A stretch of DNA of 64,000 nucleotides from Luscinia megarhynchos. Taxonomy: Eukaryota > Chordata > Aves > Passeriformes > Turdidae. Each line of letters begins with the position of its first letter. Within the stretch, counting starts at the first letter, position 1. This document shows, in pieces, positions 10,190 through 22,203 of the stretch. A program made the position numbers and the translations under genes. The DNA is taken from contig JAPFBE010000070.1 of assembly GCA_034336665.1 (NCBI GenBank), forward strand, positions 62,001-126,000. The letters are read 5' to 3'. The notes under the pieces were generated by a model. That model saw only the letters and a list, made by a program, of their open reading frames with translations, ran no database searches and was not told where the DNA came from.

Positions 10190-11833
10190 GTGAGACCCTC
10201 CCAAATGGGTCCGGGGAATCCCAGGGACCCTGACCCTCGAGTTGACGTGGAAATTGAACGACGCTCGCAAACCCCATGAGGGGCAGGGTCCCAATTGGGG
10301 TCTGAGTCCCAGGTGAGGTGTCCCAGTTTGGGTCTGGGGGCCTGTTTGAGTGTCTGTGCAGTCTCAGGGATGCTGAGACCCTCCACACCGGGGAAACCCA
10401 GAGACGCTGCCAGCAGGCCGGGGTCCCAAAATTGGAGACCCTGGGGGTCCCATGAATCGGGTCTGGGGGTCCCATGAATTGGGTCAGGGGTCCCTGTTTG
10501 AGTTCCCCGGTGAGTCTGGGGTGAGGGATGCTGACCCTCGTGCTGAGCTGCATTGACCGCCTAGTACAGCCAGATGGCCGGGGTCCCAATTTGGAGTCTG
10601 GGGTCCCAGTGGGTTTGGGTTCCCATGAATTGGGTCTGGGGTCCCATGAATTGGGTCTGGGGGTCCCTGTTTGAGTTCCCCGAATTGGGTCTGGGGTCGC
10701 AGGGGATGCTGACGCTGGTGCTGAGTGTGTCCCAGTTTGGGCTCCCAATTTGGGTCTGGGGTCCGTGAATTGGGTCTGGGGTCCCGAATTGGGTCTGGGG
10801 TCCCATGAATTGGGTCTGGGGGTCCCATGAATTGGGTCTGGGGTCCCGGTGGGTCCCAGTCCCGTGAATTGGGTCTGGGGTCCATGAATTGGGTCTGGGG
10901 TCGCAGGGGATGCTGACGCTGGTGCTGAGCTGCATTGGACCGGGCCTAGGCAGTTGCTGCATCCAGCATGACATTGGGTCTGGGGGTCCCGGAATTGGGT
11001 CTGGGGTCCTGAATTGGGTCTGGGGGTCCCGGAATTGGGCCTGGGGTCCCATGAATTGGGTCTGGGGTCGCAGGGGATGCTGACCTCGGTGCTGAGCTGC
11101 ATTGGACCGCCTGAGCTGGGTGACAGCACTGCCCAGCAGGGCGGGGTCCCGAATTGGGGTCTGGGGTCCCAGGGATTGGGTCTAGGGGTCCCGAATTGGG
11201 TCTGGGGTCCCATGAATTGGGTCTGGGGTCCCATGAATTGGGTCTGGGGGTCCCTGTTTGAGTTCCTGAATTGGGTCTGGGGTCGCAGGGATGCTGACCT
11301 CAGTGCGAGCTGCATTGACAGCCTGAGCTGCACAGCAGCAGCGTCCCGACAGTCTGGGGTCCCATGGTGGGTCGTCCCGAGGTGGGTCTGGGGTCCCATG
11401 GGATGGGTCTGGGGTCCCATGAATTGGGTCTGGGGTCTCAGGGGATGCTGACGTGCTGAGCTGCATTGACCGCCTGACTCAGCTGCTACGGCCAGCAGGG
11501 CGGGGTCCCGAATTGGGTCTGGGGTCCCATTGGGTCTGGGTCCCATGAATTGGGTCTGGGGTCGCAGGGGATGCTGACGCTGGTGCTGAGCTGCATTGAC
11601 CGCCTGAGCTGCACAGACAGCACGGAAGCCAGAGGGCGGGGTCCCCAGCGGGTCCCTAGGGTCCCATTGGGTCTGGGGTCCCTGTTTGAGTTCCCGAATT
11701 GGGTCTGGGGTCATGAGGGGATGCTGACGCTGGTGCTGAGCTGCATTGACCGCCTGAGCTGCATAGCACGGGCCGCGCAGAGGGCGGGGTCCCGGCTGGG
11801 TCTGGGGTCCCGCGATGGGTCTGGGGTCCCCAG
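10190..11833 (+). repeat. Tandem copies of exon 14 acceptor and 5' edge
   Basis: About ten copies of gggatgctgacgctggtgct (GMLTLVL, continuing SCIDRL in many) occur near 10365, 10527, 10704, 10908, 11076, 11289, 11441, 11569 and 11718; a first weak one is at about 10028. Most follow a cgcag or ctcag acceptor. Spacers are gaattgggtctggggtccc units of about 20 bp. The copies differ in how far they run into the exon and how degraded the CIDRL part is. Confidence 0.88.
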
Positions 11834-11981
11834 GAAGTGCTGTGAGTCCCTGCTTTGATGCTGAGCTGCGATCTGGACCTGCGCTGCGGCATAGTACTGG
11901 CAGCGTGAGCTCGGGCGAGCCGCCGGGGAGAAGCGGGGCGACCTGGAAGGAGATCGTGAACCTGCTCTATGAGCTGCTGGG
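11834..11981 (+). CDS. RYR1: RYR1 exon 14 (RIH domain), garbled
   Basis: The acceptor ccccag ends at 11833 and the donor gtgagg starts at 11982. The last third is clear: WKEIVNLLYELL is identical to human RYR1, and gggcgagccgccggggag before it corresponds to AGEEAAES with indels. The first part should read GMLTLVLSCIDRL followed by the segment containing human Y522, but the bases here (gaagtgctgtgagtccctgc) are scrambled relative to the clean copies just upstream. The 148-base length is close to the expected 136. The scrambling looks like misassembly between repeat copies, though real decay cannot be excluded. Confidence 0.8.
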
Positions 11982-12660
11982 GTGAGGAGGGGACTTTGGG
12001 GGGATTTGTGATTGGGGGATTTGGGGGATTTGGGGGATTTGGGGGATTTGTTTAGGGGATTTGGGGGGATTTGGGGGATTTGGGGGATTTGGGGGATTTG
12101 GGGGGATTTGGGGGAGATTTGGGGGGATTTTGGGGGACTTTGGGGGATTTGGGGCAGATTTGGGGGATTTGGGGGATCAGGATTTGGGGGATTTGGGGGA
12201 TTTGGGGAGATCGAGATTTGGGGGCAGATATGGGGATCATGGGGATCTATGGGGCAGCTTGGGGGACTATGGGGGACTATGGGGGATCAGGCGTATCTAT
12301 GGGGGCAGGGATTTGGGGGATCTATGGGGCAGATATGGGGGTATCTATGGGGCAGATATGGGGCGATCAGTATGGGGTATGTAGTGATTTAGGGGCACGG
12401 GGCATCTATGGGGGATATGGGGTATCTATGGGGCAGCTGTGGGGTATCTATGGGGCAGATATGGGGGTATCTATGGGATCAGGGGGTATCTATGGGGCAG
12501 CTGTGGGATAGGGGTCGTATCTGCACGAACTGCTGGGATCCGAGGAGCCATGGGGGCAGATATGGGGATCTATGGGGGAAAATTTGGGGGTATTTTATGG
12601 GGCAGGTATCTGTGGGGCAGCTGTGGGGTATCTATGGGCAGGACTGACCCCCCGTGCTCC
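11982..12660 (+). repeat. Intron 14 (gggggattt)n and gggtatctatggggcag arrays
   Basis: From about 12005 to 12230 the sequence is nearly pure (gggggattt)n, a 9-base unit with a strong G-quadruplex pattern. It then changes to units of about 18 bp built of ggggcagatat and ggggtatctat. No exon copies occur before 12666. Confidence 0.9.
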
Positions 12661-14370
12661 CCCAGCCTCGCTGATCCGAGGGAACCGGAGGCACATGCCG
12701 GCAGATATGGATATCTATGGGATATGGGGAGCATCTATGGGGCAGATATGGGGCATCTATGGGATCAGGGCTATCTAGCAAGGGGCAGAAATGGGTATCA
12801 TGGGATCAGGGGTGTCTGTGGGGCAGCTGTGGGATATCTATGCGGGACTGACCCCCGTGCCCCAGCCTGCAGATCCCGAGGGAACCGAGGGACACATGGG
12901 GTATCTATGGGGCAGATATGGGGTATCTATGGGGCAGATATGGGGTATCTATGGGGCAGATATGGGGTATCTATGGGGCAGAGCCGCGCTATGGGGCAGA
13001 AATGGGGTATCTATGGGCAGGACTGACGCGTGTCCCCCAGCCTCGCTGGATCCGAGGGAACCGAGGGGCACATGGGGGCGCCTATGGGGCAGATATGGGG
13101 TGTCTATGGGGGCAGAAATGGGGTATCTATGGGGCAGAGCCGCTATGGGGGCAGATATGGGGTATCTATGGGGGCAGAAATGGGGTATCTATGGGATCAG
13201 GGGTATCTATGGGGGCAGATATGGGGTATCTATGGGGCAGATCAGGGGTATCTATGGGGCAGCTATGGGGTATCTATGGGGGCAGAGCCGCGTATGGGGC
13301 AGATATGGGGTATCTATGGGATCAGGGCTATCCCATGGGGCAGCCAGACTATGGGGCGAGCCGCCATGGGGCAGATATGGGGTATCTATGGGGCAGATAT
13401 GGGGTATCTGGGGCGGCAGGGGTATCTATGGGGCAGAGCCGGTAGCTATGGGGCAGAGCTGAAGGGGTATCTATGGGGCAGATATGGGGTATCTATGGGA
13501 GCAGACTATGGGGTAGGGGATCGTATCTGTGGGGCGAACTGATGGGGTATCTATGGGGCAGAAATGGGGTATCTATGGGAGCATCTATGGGGCAGCTGTG
13601 GGGTATCTATGGGGGCAGATATGGGGTATCTATGGGGCAGAGCCGCGCCATGGGGCAGCTGTGGGGTATCTATGGGGTGGACTGGACTCCCCGTGCCCCC
13701 CAGCCCTCGCTGATCCGAGGGAACCGAGGGGCACATGGGGTATCTATGGGGCAGCTAGGGGTATCTATGGGGCAGAAATGGGGTATCTATGGGATCAGGG
13801 CTATCTATGGGGCAGATATGGGGTATCTATGGGATCAGGGGCACAGCCATGGGGCAGCTGTGGGGCATCTATGGGGCAGAGCCGCGCTATGGGGGCAGCT
13901 GTGGGGTATCTATGGGGCAGAGCTGTACGAGCGATGGGGCGGTAATCTATGGGGCAGAAATGGGGTATCTATGGGGCAGCTGTGGGGTATCTATGGGGCA
14001 GACTGCTGTGGGGTATCGGCAGGGGAGTCACGTGCAGCTGTATCTGTGCGCAGAGCCAGCTGGGGCAGAGGAATGCAGTATGGGGCTGGGGGCAGATGAG
14101 TGGGGGTAGCCCTATGGGATCAGGGGTATCTAGCTGCTGGGATAGTGTGGGGTATCTACTGGGGGACTCACTGTGCAGCCCTAGCCAGGGGTCTGGGGGG
14201 CACCGATATGGGGCGAGGATCTATGGGAGCATGTATCTATGGGGCTGATCCCATGCATGCGCTGCTATGGGACCAGTATCTATGGGGCCGGTGGCTATGG
14301 ACTGTGGGGCGCGGGGCAGCGGCGCTATGGGGGCAGCTGTGGGGGTATCTCTGCATGGGGACTGACTGTG
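12661..14370 (+). repeat. ggggtatctat array with four exon 15 5'-edge copies
   Basis: A (c)cccag acceptor followed by cctcgctgatccgagggaac (SLIRGN) begins at 12666, 12866 (degraded), 13041 and 13704. Each copy passes after about 26 bases into ggggcacatggggtatctat repeats. The bulk is a 17-19 bp unit ggggtatctatggggcag. The codon for the arginine equivalent to human R552 (cga) survives in most copies. Confidence 0.87.
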
Positions 14371-14466
14371 CCTGGATCCCGGTGGAACTGCGGCCAATGC
14401 GCCTGTGCTCCCACCAGCCTGGATGGCTGGGGCAGCAGCTGGACCCCGGGCTGGGAGGCGTCTCGG
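14371..14466 (+). CDS. RYR1: RYR1 exon 15 (RIH domain), garbled
   Basis: The bases cctggatcccggtggaactg correspond to SLIRGN with indels. Then tgtgctcccaccagcctgga corresponds to CALFSTSLDW, and the end, ctggaccccgggctgggagg, to LDRLEAS, before donor gtcagt at 14467. No single frame stays open; at least four indels are needed to align it with human [31 protein letters not shown]. The upstream context is ctgactgtg rather than the clean ccccag of the copies at 12666 and 13041. The position between exons 14 and 16 and the 3' half make the identity likely. Confidence 0.7.
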
Positions 14467-15031
14467 GTCAGTGGGGCTGGGGGGTCTCTGTGGGGCTGGG
14501 GGAGCCCTGTGGGGGCTGGGGGGTCTCTGTGTTGGGGAGCCCTGTTGGGGGCTGGGGGTGTCCCTGTGGGGCTGTCTGGGGGCTGGGGAGCCCTGCTGTG
14601 GGGTCTGGGGGGTCTCCTGTGGGGCTGGGGGGTCTGGGGGCTGGGGAGCCCTGTTGTGGTCTGGGGGGTCTCTGAAAAGCTGGACCCCGGGGCTGGGGGC
14701 GTCCTGGGGGTCAGTGGGGCTGGGGGGTCTCTGTGGGGCTGGGGGGGTCTGTGTGGGGCTGGGGGAGGGTCTCTGTGGGGCTGGGGGGGGTCTCTATGGG
14801 GCTGGGGGGTCTCTATGGGGCTGAGAGCCCTGCTGTGGGGTCTGGGGGTCTCTCCCCTAGTTATGGGGTCTGACCCCCCACTATGGGTCTGGGGTCTCTC
14901 TTGTAGATCTAGACCCCCCCCGCTATGGGTCAGGGGTCTCTGAATTGGGTCTCTTATCCCTGAATTGGGTCTGGGGTCTCTGTTATCTCTGAATTGGGTC
15001 TGGGGTCCCTGAATTGGGTCTGGGGTCTCAG
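14467..15031 (+). repeat. Intron 15 ggggctggggggtctctgtg array with one exon 15 3'-edge copy
   Basis: Units of about 20 bp (gggctggggggtctctgtg) carry one copy of the exon 15 end at about 14672-14711 (aagctggaccccggggctgg, then gtcagt). From 14860 the unit becomes gaattgggtctggggtctct. Confidence 0.82.
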
Positions 15032-16680
<1,649 letters not shown>

Positions 16681-16682
16681 CC

Positions 16683-16771
16683 CCCAGATGTGCGCAGCCC
16701 CTGCCAAAATGCCCCAGGACACTCTTAAAAAAAAAAAAAAAACAACAACAATAAAACAACCCCAGATGTGC
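16683..16771 (+). mobile_element. A-rich insert with flanking direct repeats, possible retroposed fragment
   Basis: A run of 16 A (16727-16742) followed by caacaacaataaaac interrupts an otherwise A-poor GC-rich array. It is preceded by about 30 bases of unrelated sequence (agcccctgccaaaatgcccc). The 11-base cccagatgtgc lies on both sides (16683-16693 and 16761-16771), as a target-site duplication would. The array itself contains near-identical motifs, so the direct repeats may be coincidental. No SINE or LINE body is recognisable. Confidence 0.35.
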
Positions 16772-17885
16772 CCCCAGCTGTTCCCAGCTGTTCTCACCTG
16801 TCCCTCACCTGCCCAGGTGCTGGACGTGCTCTGCTCTCTCTGTGTATCCCAGCTGTTCCCAGCTGTTCCCAGGTGTCCCCAGCTGTTCCCAGGTGCCCCC
16901 AGCTGTTCCCAGGTGTGCCCAGCTGTTCCCAGCTGTTCCCAGCTGTTCCCAGGTGTTCCCAGGTGCCCCCAGGTGTATCCCAGCTGTTCCCAGCTGTTCC
17001 CAGCTGTTCTCACCTGTCCCCCTCACCTGCCCAGGTGCTGGACGTGCTCTGCTCTCTCTGTGTATCCCAGGTGCCCCCAGGTTTTCCCCAGGTGTGCTCA
17101 GGTGTATCCCAGGTGTATCCCAGGTTTTTCCCAGGTGCCCCCAGCTGTTCCCAGGTACCCCCAGGTGTATCTCACCTGTCCCTCCACCTGCCCCAGGTGC
17201 TGGACGTGCTCTGCTCTGTGTATCCCAGCTGTTCCCACCTGTACCCAGCTGTTCCCAGCTGTTCCCAGGTGTTCCCAGGTGTATCCCAGGTGCCCCCAGC
17301 TGTTCCCAGCTTGTTCGAGGTGCCCAGCTGTTCCCCAGCTGTTCCCAGCTGTTCCCAGCTGTTCCCAGGTGTTCCCAGGTGCCCCAGGTGCCCCCAGGTG
17401 TGTATCCCAGCTGTTCCCAGGTGTTTCTCACCTGTCCCTCACCTGCCCAGGTGCTGGACGTGCTCTGCTCTCTCTGTGTATCCCAGCTGTGCCCCAGCTG
17501 TGCCCAGGTGTTCCCAGCTGTGCTCAGGTGTATCCCAGGTGCCCCAGGTTTTTCCCAGGTGTATCCAGGTGTATCCCAGCTGTTCCCAGCTGTGCCCAGG
17601 TGTACCACAGGTGTACCCCCAGCTGTTCTCACCTGTCCCTCTCACCTGCCCAGGTGCTGGACGTGCTCTGCTCTGTGTATCCCAGCTGTTCCCAGCTGTT
17701 CCCAGGTGTATCTCACCTGTCCCTCACCTGCCCAGGTGTGCTCAGGTGTATCCCAGGTGTATCCCAGGTTTTTCAGCTGTTCCCAGCTGTTCCCAGCTGT
17801 TCCCCAGGTGCCCCCAGCTGTTCCCAGGTGCCCCCAGCTGTTCCCAGGTACTAGGTGTATCTCACCTGCCCTCTCACCTGCCCAG
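16772..17885 (+). repeat. cagctgttcc minisatellite with five exon 17 5'-edge copies
   Basis: The 10-base unit cagctgttcc with variants caggtgttcc and caggtgtatc carries five copies of the exon 17 acceptor and start: gcccag, then gtgctggacgtgctctgctc (VLDVLCS, usually LCV). They start at 16817, 17035, 17197, 17451 and 17654. The real exon starts at 17886. Confidence 0.92.
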
Positions 17886-18023
17886 GTGCTGGACGTGCTC
17901 TGCTCAGCTCTGTGTCTGCTGCAACGTCGCCGTTCGCTCCAACCCAGAATTTGATCGCCGAGAACCTCCTGCCCCGATGTGGGACCTGCTGCTGCAGACG
18001 GGCATGGTCAACCTGGTCACCAG
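17886..18023 (+). CDS. RYR1: RYR1 exon 17 (RIH domain)
   Basis: The acceptor gcccag ends at 17885 and the donor gtgagc starts at 18024. The pieces VLDVLC, SLCVC, VAVRSN, NLIAENLLP and LLLQTGMVNLVT plus AG match human VLDVLCSLCVC, GVAVRSNQDLITENLLP and LLLQTNLINYVTS in order. Indels near 17905, 17920, 17945 and 17975 move the frame. The site of human R614 (the malignant hyperthermia arginine) is garbled here (ccccgatgtgggacc), but the edge copy at 18141-18190 reads GGC CGG GAC CTG, so the arginine is probably conserved. Confidence 0.93.
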
Positions 18024-18873
18024 GTGAGCTCGGGGGGATTTTGGGGGGTCCTGGGGGGGATTTGGGGGGTCCTGAGTGAGATTTGGGGATTTGGGGGGAT
18101 TTTAGGGGGTTCTTAGGGAGATTTGGGGAGATTTTGGGGGCTGCCTGGCCGGGACCTGCTGCTGCAGAGTATGGTCAACCTGGTCACCAGGTGAGCTCGG
18201 GGGAGGTCCTGGGGGTCCTAGAGTCCTGAGGAGATTTGGGGTCCTAAATGAGATTTGGGGGGTTTTTAGGGGGTCCTGGGGGATTTTTGGGGGTCTTGGG
18301 GAGATTTTGGGGGTTTTTGCTGCCCGTGAAGGACCTGCTGCTGCAGAGCGGGCATGGTCAACCTGGTCACCAGGTGAGGCTGGGGGATTTTGGGGGGTCC
18401 TGGGGGTTTGGGGGTCCTGAGGGAGATTTGGGGGAGATTTTGTTTTGAGGGAGATTTTGGGGGATTTGGGGGCTGCCCCTATGCGGGACCTGCTGCTGCA
18501 GACGGGCATGGTCAACCTGGTCACCAGGTGAGCTCGGGGGATTTTGGGGGTCCTGGGGGGTTTGGGGGTCCTGAAGGAGATTTGGGGGGTCCTGAGGGGA
18601 TTTGGGGGGTCCGGGGGGATTTTGGGAGGTTTGCAGAGGTTTTCAGGACAGGTTGGGGGAGTTTTGGGGAGGTCTGGAGGGTCCTGAATGAGTTTGGGGG
18701 GGTCCTGGGGGGTTTTAGGGGTCCTGAGGGAGATTTGGGGGTCCTGGGGGATTTCGGGGGTCCTGGGGGATCCTGAGGAGATTCGGGGGATTTGGGGGGA
18801 TTTTGGGGGATTTTTGGGGGCTGCCTCGGCGGGACCTGCTGCTGCAGACGGGTATGGCCAACCTGGTCACCAG
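18024..18873 (+). repeat. Four copies of exon 17 3' edge with donor
   Basis: Copies of about 50 bases (gggacctgctgctgcagacg, then ggcatggtcaacctggtcac and cag) end at 18190, 18373, 18528 and 18873, each followed by gtgag. Spacers are G-rich (ggggattttgggggtcctgg). The copies differ just upstream of GRDLLLQ, at the R614-equivalent codon. Confidence 0.92.
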
Positions 18874-21800
18874 GTGAGGCTGGGGGGTCCTGGAGGAGAT
18901 TTGGGGGGTCCTGTGGGGGGTCCTGAGGGAGATTTGGGGTCTCAGGGTGGGATTTAGGGTCTCAGGATGAGATTTGGGTTTTTTAGGGTGGGATTTGGGA
19001 GTCTCGGGGTGGGATTTGGGGGTCTCAGGTTGAGATTTGAGAGTCTCATGGAGCTCTCAGGGTGGGATTTGGGGTTTTCAGGGTGGGATTTGAAGGTCTC
19101 AGGGTGGGAAATTGGGGGTCTCAGGGCGGGATTTGGGGGTTTTAGGGTGGGATTTGCACCTCTCAGTGTCAGATTTCCCTCCACTCCCTTAAATTCGATC
19201 GCCCCCTCCCCATTTCAGCATCCGCCCCAACCTGCTGCTGGGCTCAGCCCGCTGCTGGGGCTGGAGATTTTGGGGGTCTCAGGGGGTGGGATTTGAGACT
19301 CTCAGGATGGGGATTTGGGGTTTTAGGGTGGGATTTGGGGGTCGCAGGATGAGATTTGGGGGGTCTCAGGATGGGATTTGGGGGTCCCAGGATGGGATTT
19401 GAGGTTTTCAGGGTGGGATTTGGGGTTCTCAGGGTGGGATTTGGGGTTTTAGGGTGGGATTTGGGGGTCTCAGGGGTGGGATTTGGGGGTCTCGAGGGGT
19501 GGGATTTGGGGGTCTCAGGGTGGGATTTGGGGGTCTCAGGGTGAGATTTGGGGGTCTCAGGGTGGGATTTGGGGGATCTCAGGGTGGGATTTGATCGCCC
19601 CGCCCCAGCTCTCAGCATCGCCCAACCTGCTGCTGGGGCACGGCGCTGCTGGGGCTGGAGATTTGGGGGGTCTCAGGGTGGGATTTGGGGGTCTCAGGGT
19701 GGGATTTGGGGGTTTTCAGAGTGGAATTTGAAGGTCTCAGGGTGGGATTTGGGGGTCTCAGGCGGGATTTGGGGTCTCAGGGTTGAGATTTGAGACTCTC
19801 ATGGAGCTCTCAGGATGGGATTTGCATTTCAGGGGTCTCAGGGTGGGATTTGGGGGTCTCAGTGGGATTTGGGGGTCTCAGGGTGGGATTTGGGGGTCTC
19901 AGGGTGGGATTTGGGGGTCTCAGGCTGGAATTTAGGAGTTCTCAGGGGTGGGATTTTGATCGCCCCCGCCCCACTCTCAGCATCCGCCCTAACCTGCTGC
20001 TGGGGCACGGGGCGCCGCTGCTGGGGCTGGAGATTTGGGGGTCTCAGGGTGGGATTTGGGGGGCTCAGGGTGAGATTTGAGGCTCTCATGGAGCTCTCAG
20101 GGTGGGATTTGGGATTTTTAGGATGGGATTTGGGGGTCTCAGGGTGGGATTTGGGGGTCTCAGGGGGATGAGATTTGGGTTTTAGGGGTGGGATTTGGGG
20201 AGTCTCAGGGTGGGATTTGGGGGTCTCGAGCGAATTTTGGGGTTTTCAGCGTGGAATTTGGGGTCTCAGGGTTGAGATTTGAGGCTCTCATGGAGCTCTC
20301 AGGGGTGGGATTTGGGATTTTTAGGATGGGATTTGGGGGTTCTCAGGGTGGGATTTGGGGTTTTAGGGTGGGATTTGGGGTTTTAGGGTGGGATTTGGGG
20401 GTCTCGGGGTGGGATTTGGGGTCTCGGGGTGGGATTTGGGAGGTTTTCAGAGTGGAATTTGGGGGTCTCATGATGGGGATTTGCATTTTCACGATGGGAT
20501 TTGGGGTTTTCAGAGTGGAATTTGAAGGTCTCAGGGTGGAAATTGGGGTCTCAGGATGAGATTTGGGGGTCTCAGGGTGGGATTTGGGGTTCTCAGGCTG
20601 GAATTTGGGGATCTCAGGGTGGGATTTTGATCGCCCCTCCCAAATTTCAGCATCCGCCCCAACCTGCTGCTGGGCACGGCGCCGCTGCTGGGGCTGGAGA
20701 TTTGGGGGTCTCAGGGTGGGATTTGGGGTCCCAGGATGAGATTTGGGGGTCTCAGGGTGGGATTTGGGGTTTTCAGGATGGGATTTGAGGTTTTTACGGT
20801 GGGATTTGGGGTCTCAGGATGAGATTTGAGGCTCTCATGGAGCTCTCAGGGGTGGGATTGGGATTTTAGGATGGGATTTGAGACTCTCAGGGTTGGATTT
20901 GGGGGTCTCAGGATGAGATTTGAGGTTTCAGGGTGGAATTTGGGGTCTCAGGTTGAGATTTAAGGCTCTCAGGGGTTCTCAGATTGGGATTTGCATTTTA
21001 GGATGGGATTTAGAGGCTCTCAGGGTGGGATTTGAGGTTTTAGGGTGGGATTTGGGGTCTCAGGGCGGAATTTGGGGTCTCAGGGTGGGATTTGGGCTCT
21101 CAGGATGGGATCTTCATTTTCACTGATGGGATTTGAGGGTTCTCAGAGTGGGAATTTGGGGAGTCTCAGGGGTGGGATTTGGGGTCTCAGGGCGGGATTT
21201 GGGGGTCTCAGGGTGGGATTTTGATCGCCCCCGCCCCAATTTCAGCATCCGCCCAACCTGCTGCTGGGGCACAAGCTGCTGGGGCTGGAGATTTGGGGGT
21301 CTCGGGGTGGGATTTGGGGGTCTCAGGGCGGGATTTGGGGGTCTCAGGGTGGGATTTGGGGTTTTCAGGGTGGGATTTGGGGTCTCAGGTTGAGATTTGA
21401 GACTCTCATGGAGCTCTCAGGGTGGGATTTGGGGTTCGGGTGGGATTTTGGGATTTTTAGGATGGGATTTGAGACTCTCAGGGTGGGATTTGAGGTTTTA
21501 GAGTGGAATTTGGGGGTCTCAGGAGGGCAGATTTGGGGTTTTAGGGTGGGATTTCCCCTCCCACTCCCAAATTGATCGCCCCCATGGGCTCAGCATCCGC
21601 CCCAACCTGCTGCTGGAGCACGGCCTCTGCTGGGGCTGGAGATTTGGGGTCTCAGGCTGGAATTTGGGGTCTCAGGCTGGATTTGGGGGGTCTCAGGCTG
21701 GAATTTGGGGGTCTCAGGGTGGGATTTGAGTTTTCAGAGTGGAATTTGGGGCTCTCAGGGTGGGGATTTTCATTTTCTGATGGGATTTGGGGAGTTTTCA

Positions 21801-21965
21801 AGAGTGGAATTTGAAGGTCTCAGGGTGGGATTTGGGGGTCTCAGAGGCGGGATTTGAGGGTCTCAGGGTGGGATTTGGGGTCTCAGGGCAGGGATTTGAG
21901 GTTTTTATGGTGGGATTTGGGGTTCTCAGGGTGGGATTTTGATCGCCCCCCTCCCCAAATTTCAG
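18874..21965 (+). repeat. ggtctcagggtgggatttgg array with six exon 18 5'-edge copies
   Basis: About 3.1 kb of a 20-base unit, ggtctcagggtgggatttgg. Six copies of the exon 18 acceptor and start (ttcag or ctcag, then catccgccccaacctgctgc; SIRPNLLLG) lie at about 19220, 19614, 19981, 20651, 21247 and 21593. All but the one at 19220 follow a gggattttgatcgccc-like stretch or its variant. The copies run about 45-60 bases, to a shared ggggctggagattt junction. Every 20-base unit carries a ctcagg motif like the real acceptor. Confidence 0.9.
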
Positions 21966-22203
21966 CATCCGCCCCAACCTGCTGCTGGGCACGGCGCCGG
22001 GCTCCACGCAGTTCCGCTGCTGGTACTTCGAGGTGGTCGTGGAGCGGGTCCGGCCCTTCGTGACCCCCGCGCCCACCCAGCTGCGCGTGGGGTGGGGGCG
22101 GCAGGCCTCCGCCCCTCGCCGCCGGGGAGCTCGGGCTGGGGGAACAGCAGCGCCCGGCGACGACCTGAACTCGATTAGCTTGACGGGCTGCACCTGTGGA
22201 CAG
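21966..22203 (+). CDS. RYR1: RYR1 exon 18 (SPRY1 domain start)
   Basis: The acceptor tttcag ends at 21965; the donor gtgagg at 22204 splits a glycine codon after GLHLWT. It encodes SIRPNLLLGTAPGSTQFR, CWYFEVVVERVRPFVTPAPT and QLRVGW, matching human [25 protein letters not shown] in the first SPRY domain. SPRY1 is a peripheral beta-sandwich at the subunit periphery. After LRVGW an indel shifts the frame; reading on in the new frame gives GLRPSPPGSSGWGNSSA. A second shift gives GDDLNSIS and then GLHLWTG, as in human. At least two or three indels are needed. Confidence 0.93.
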
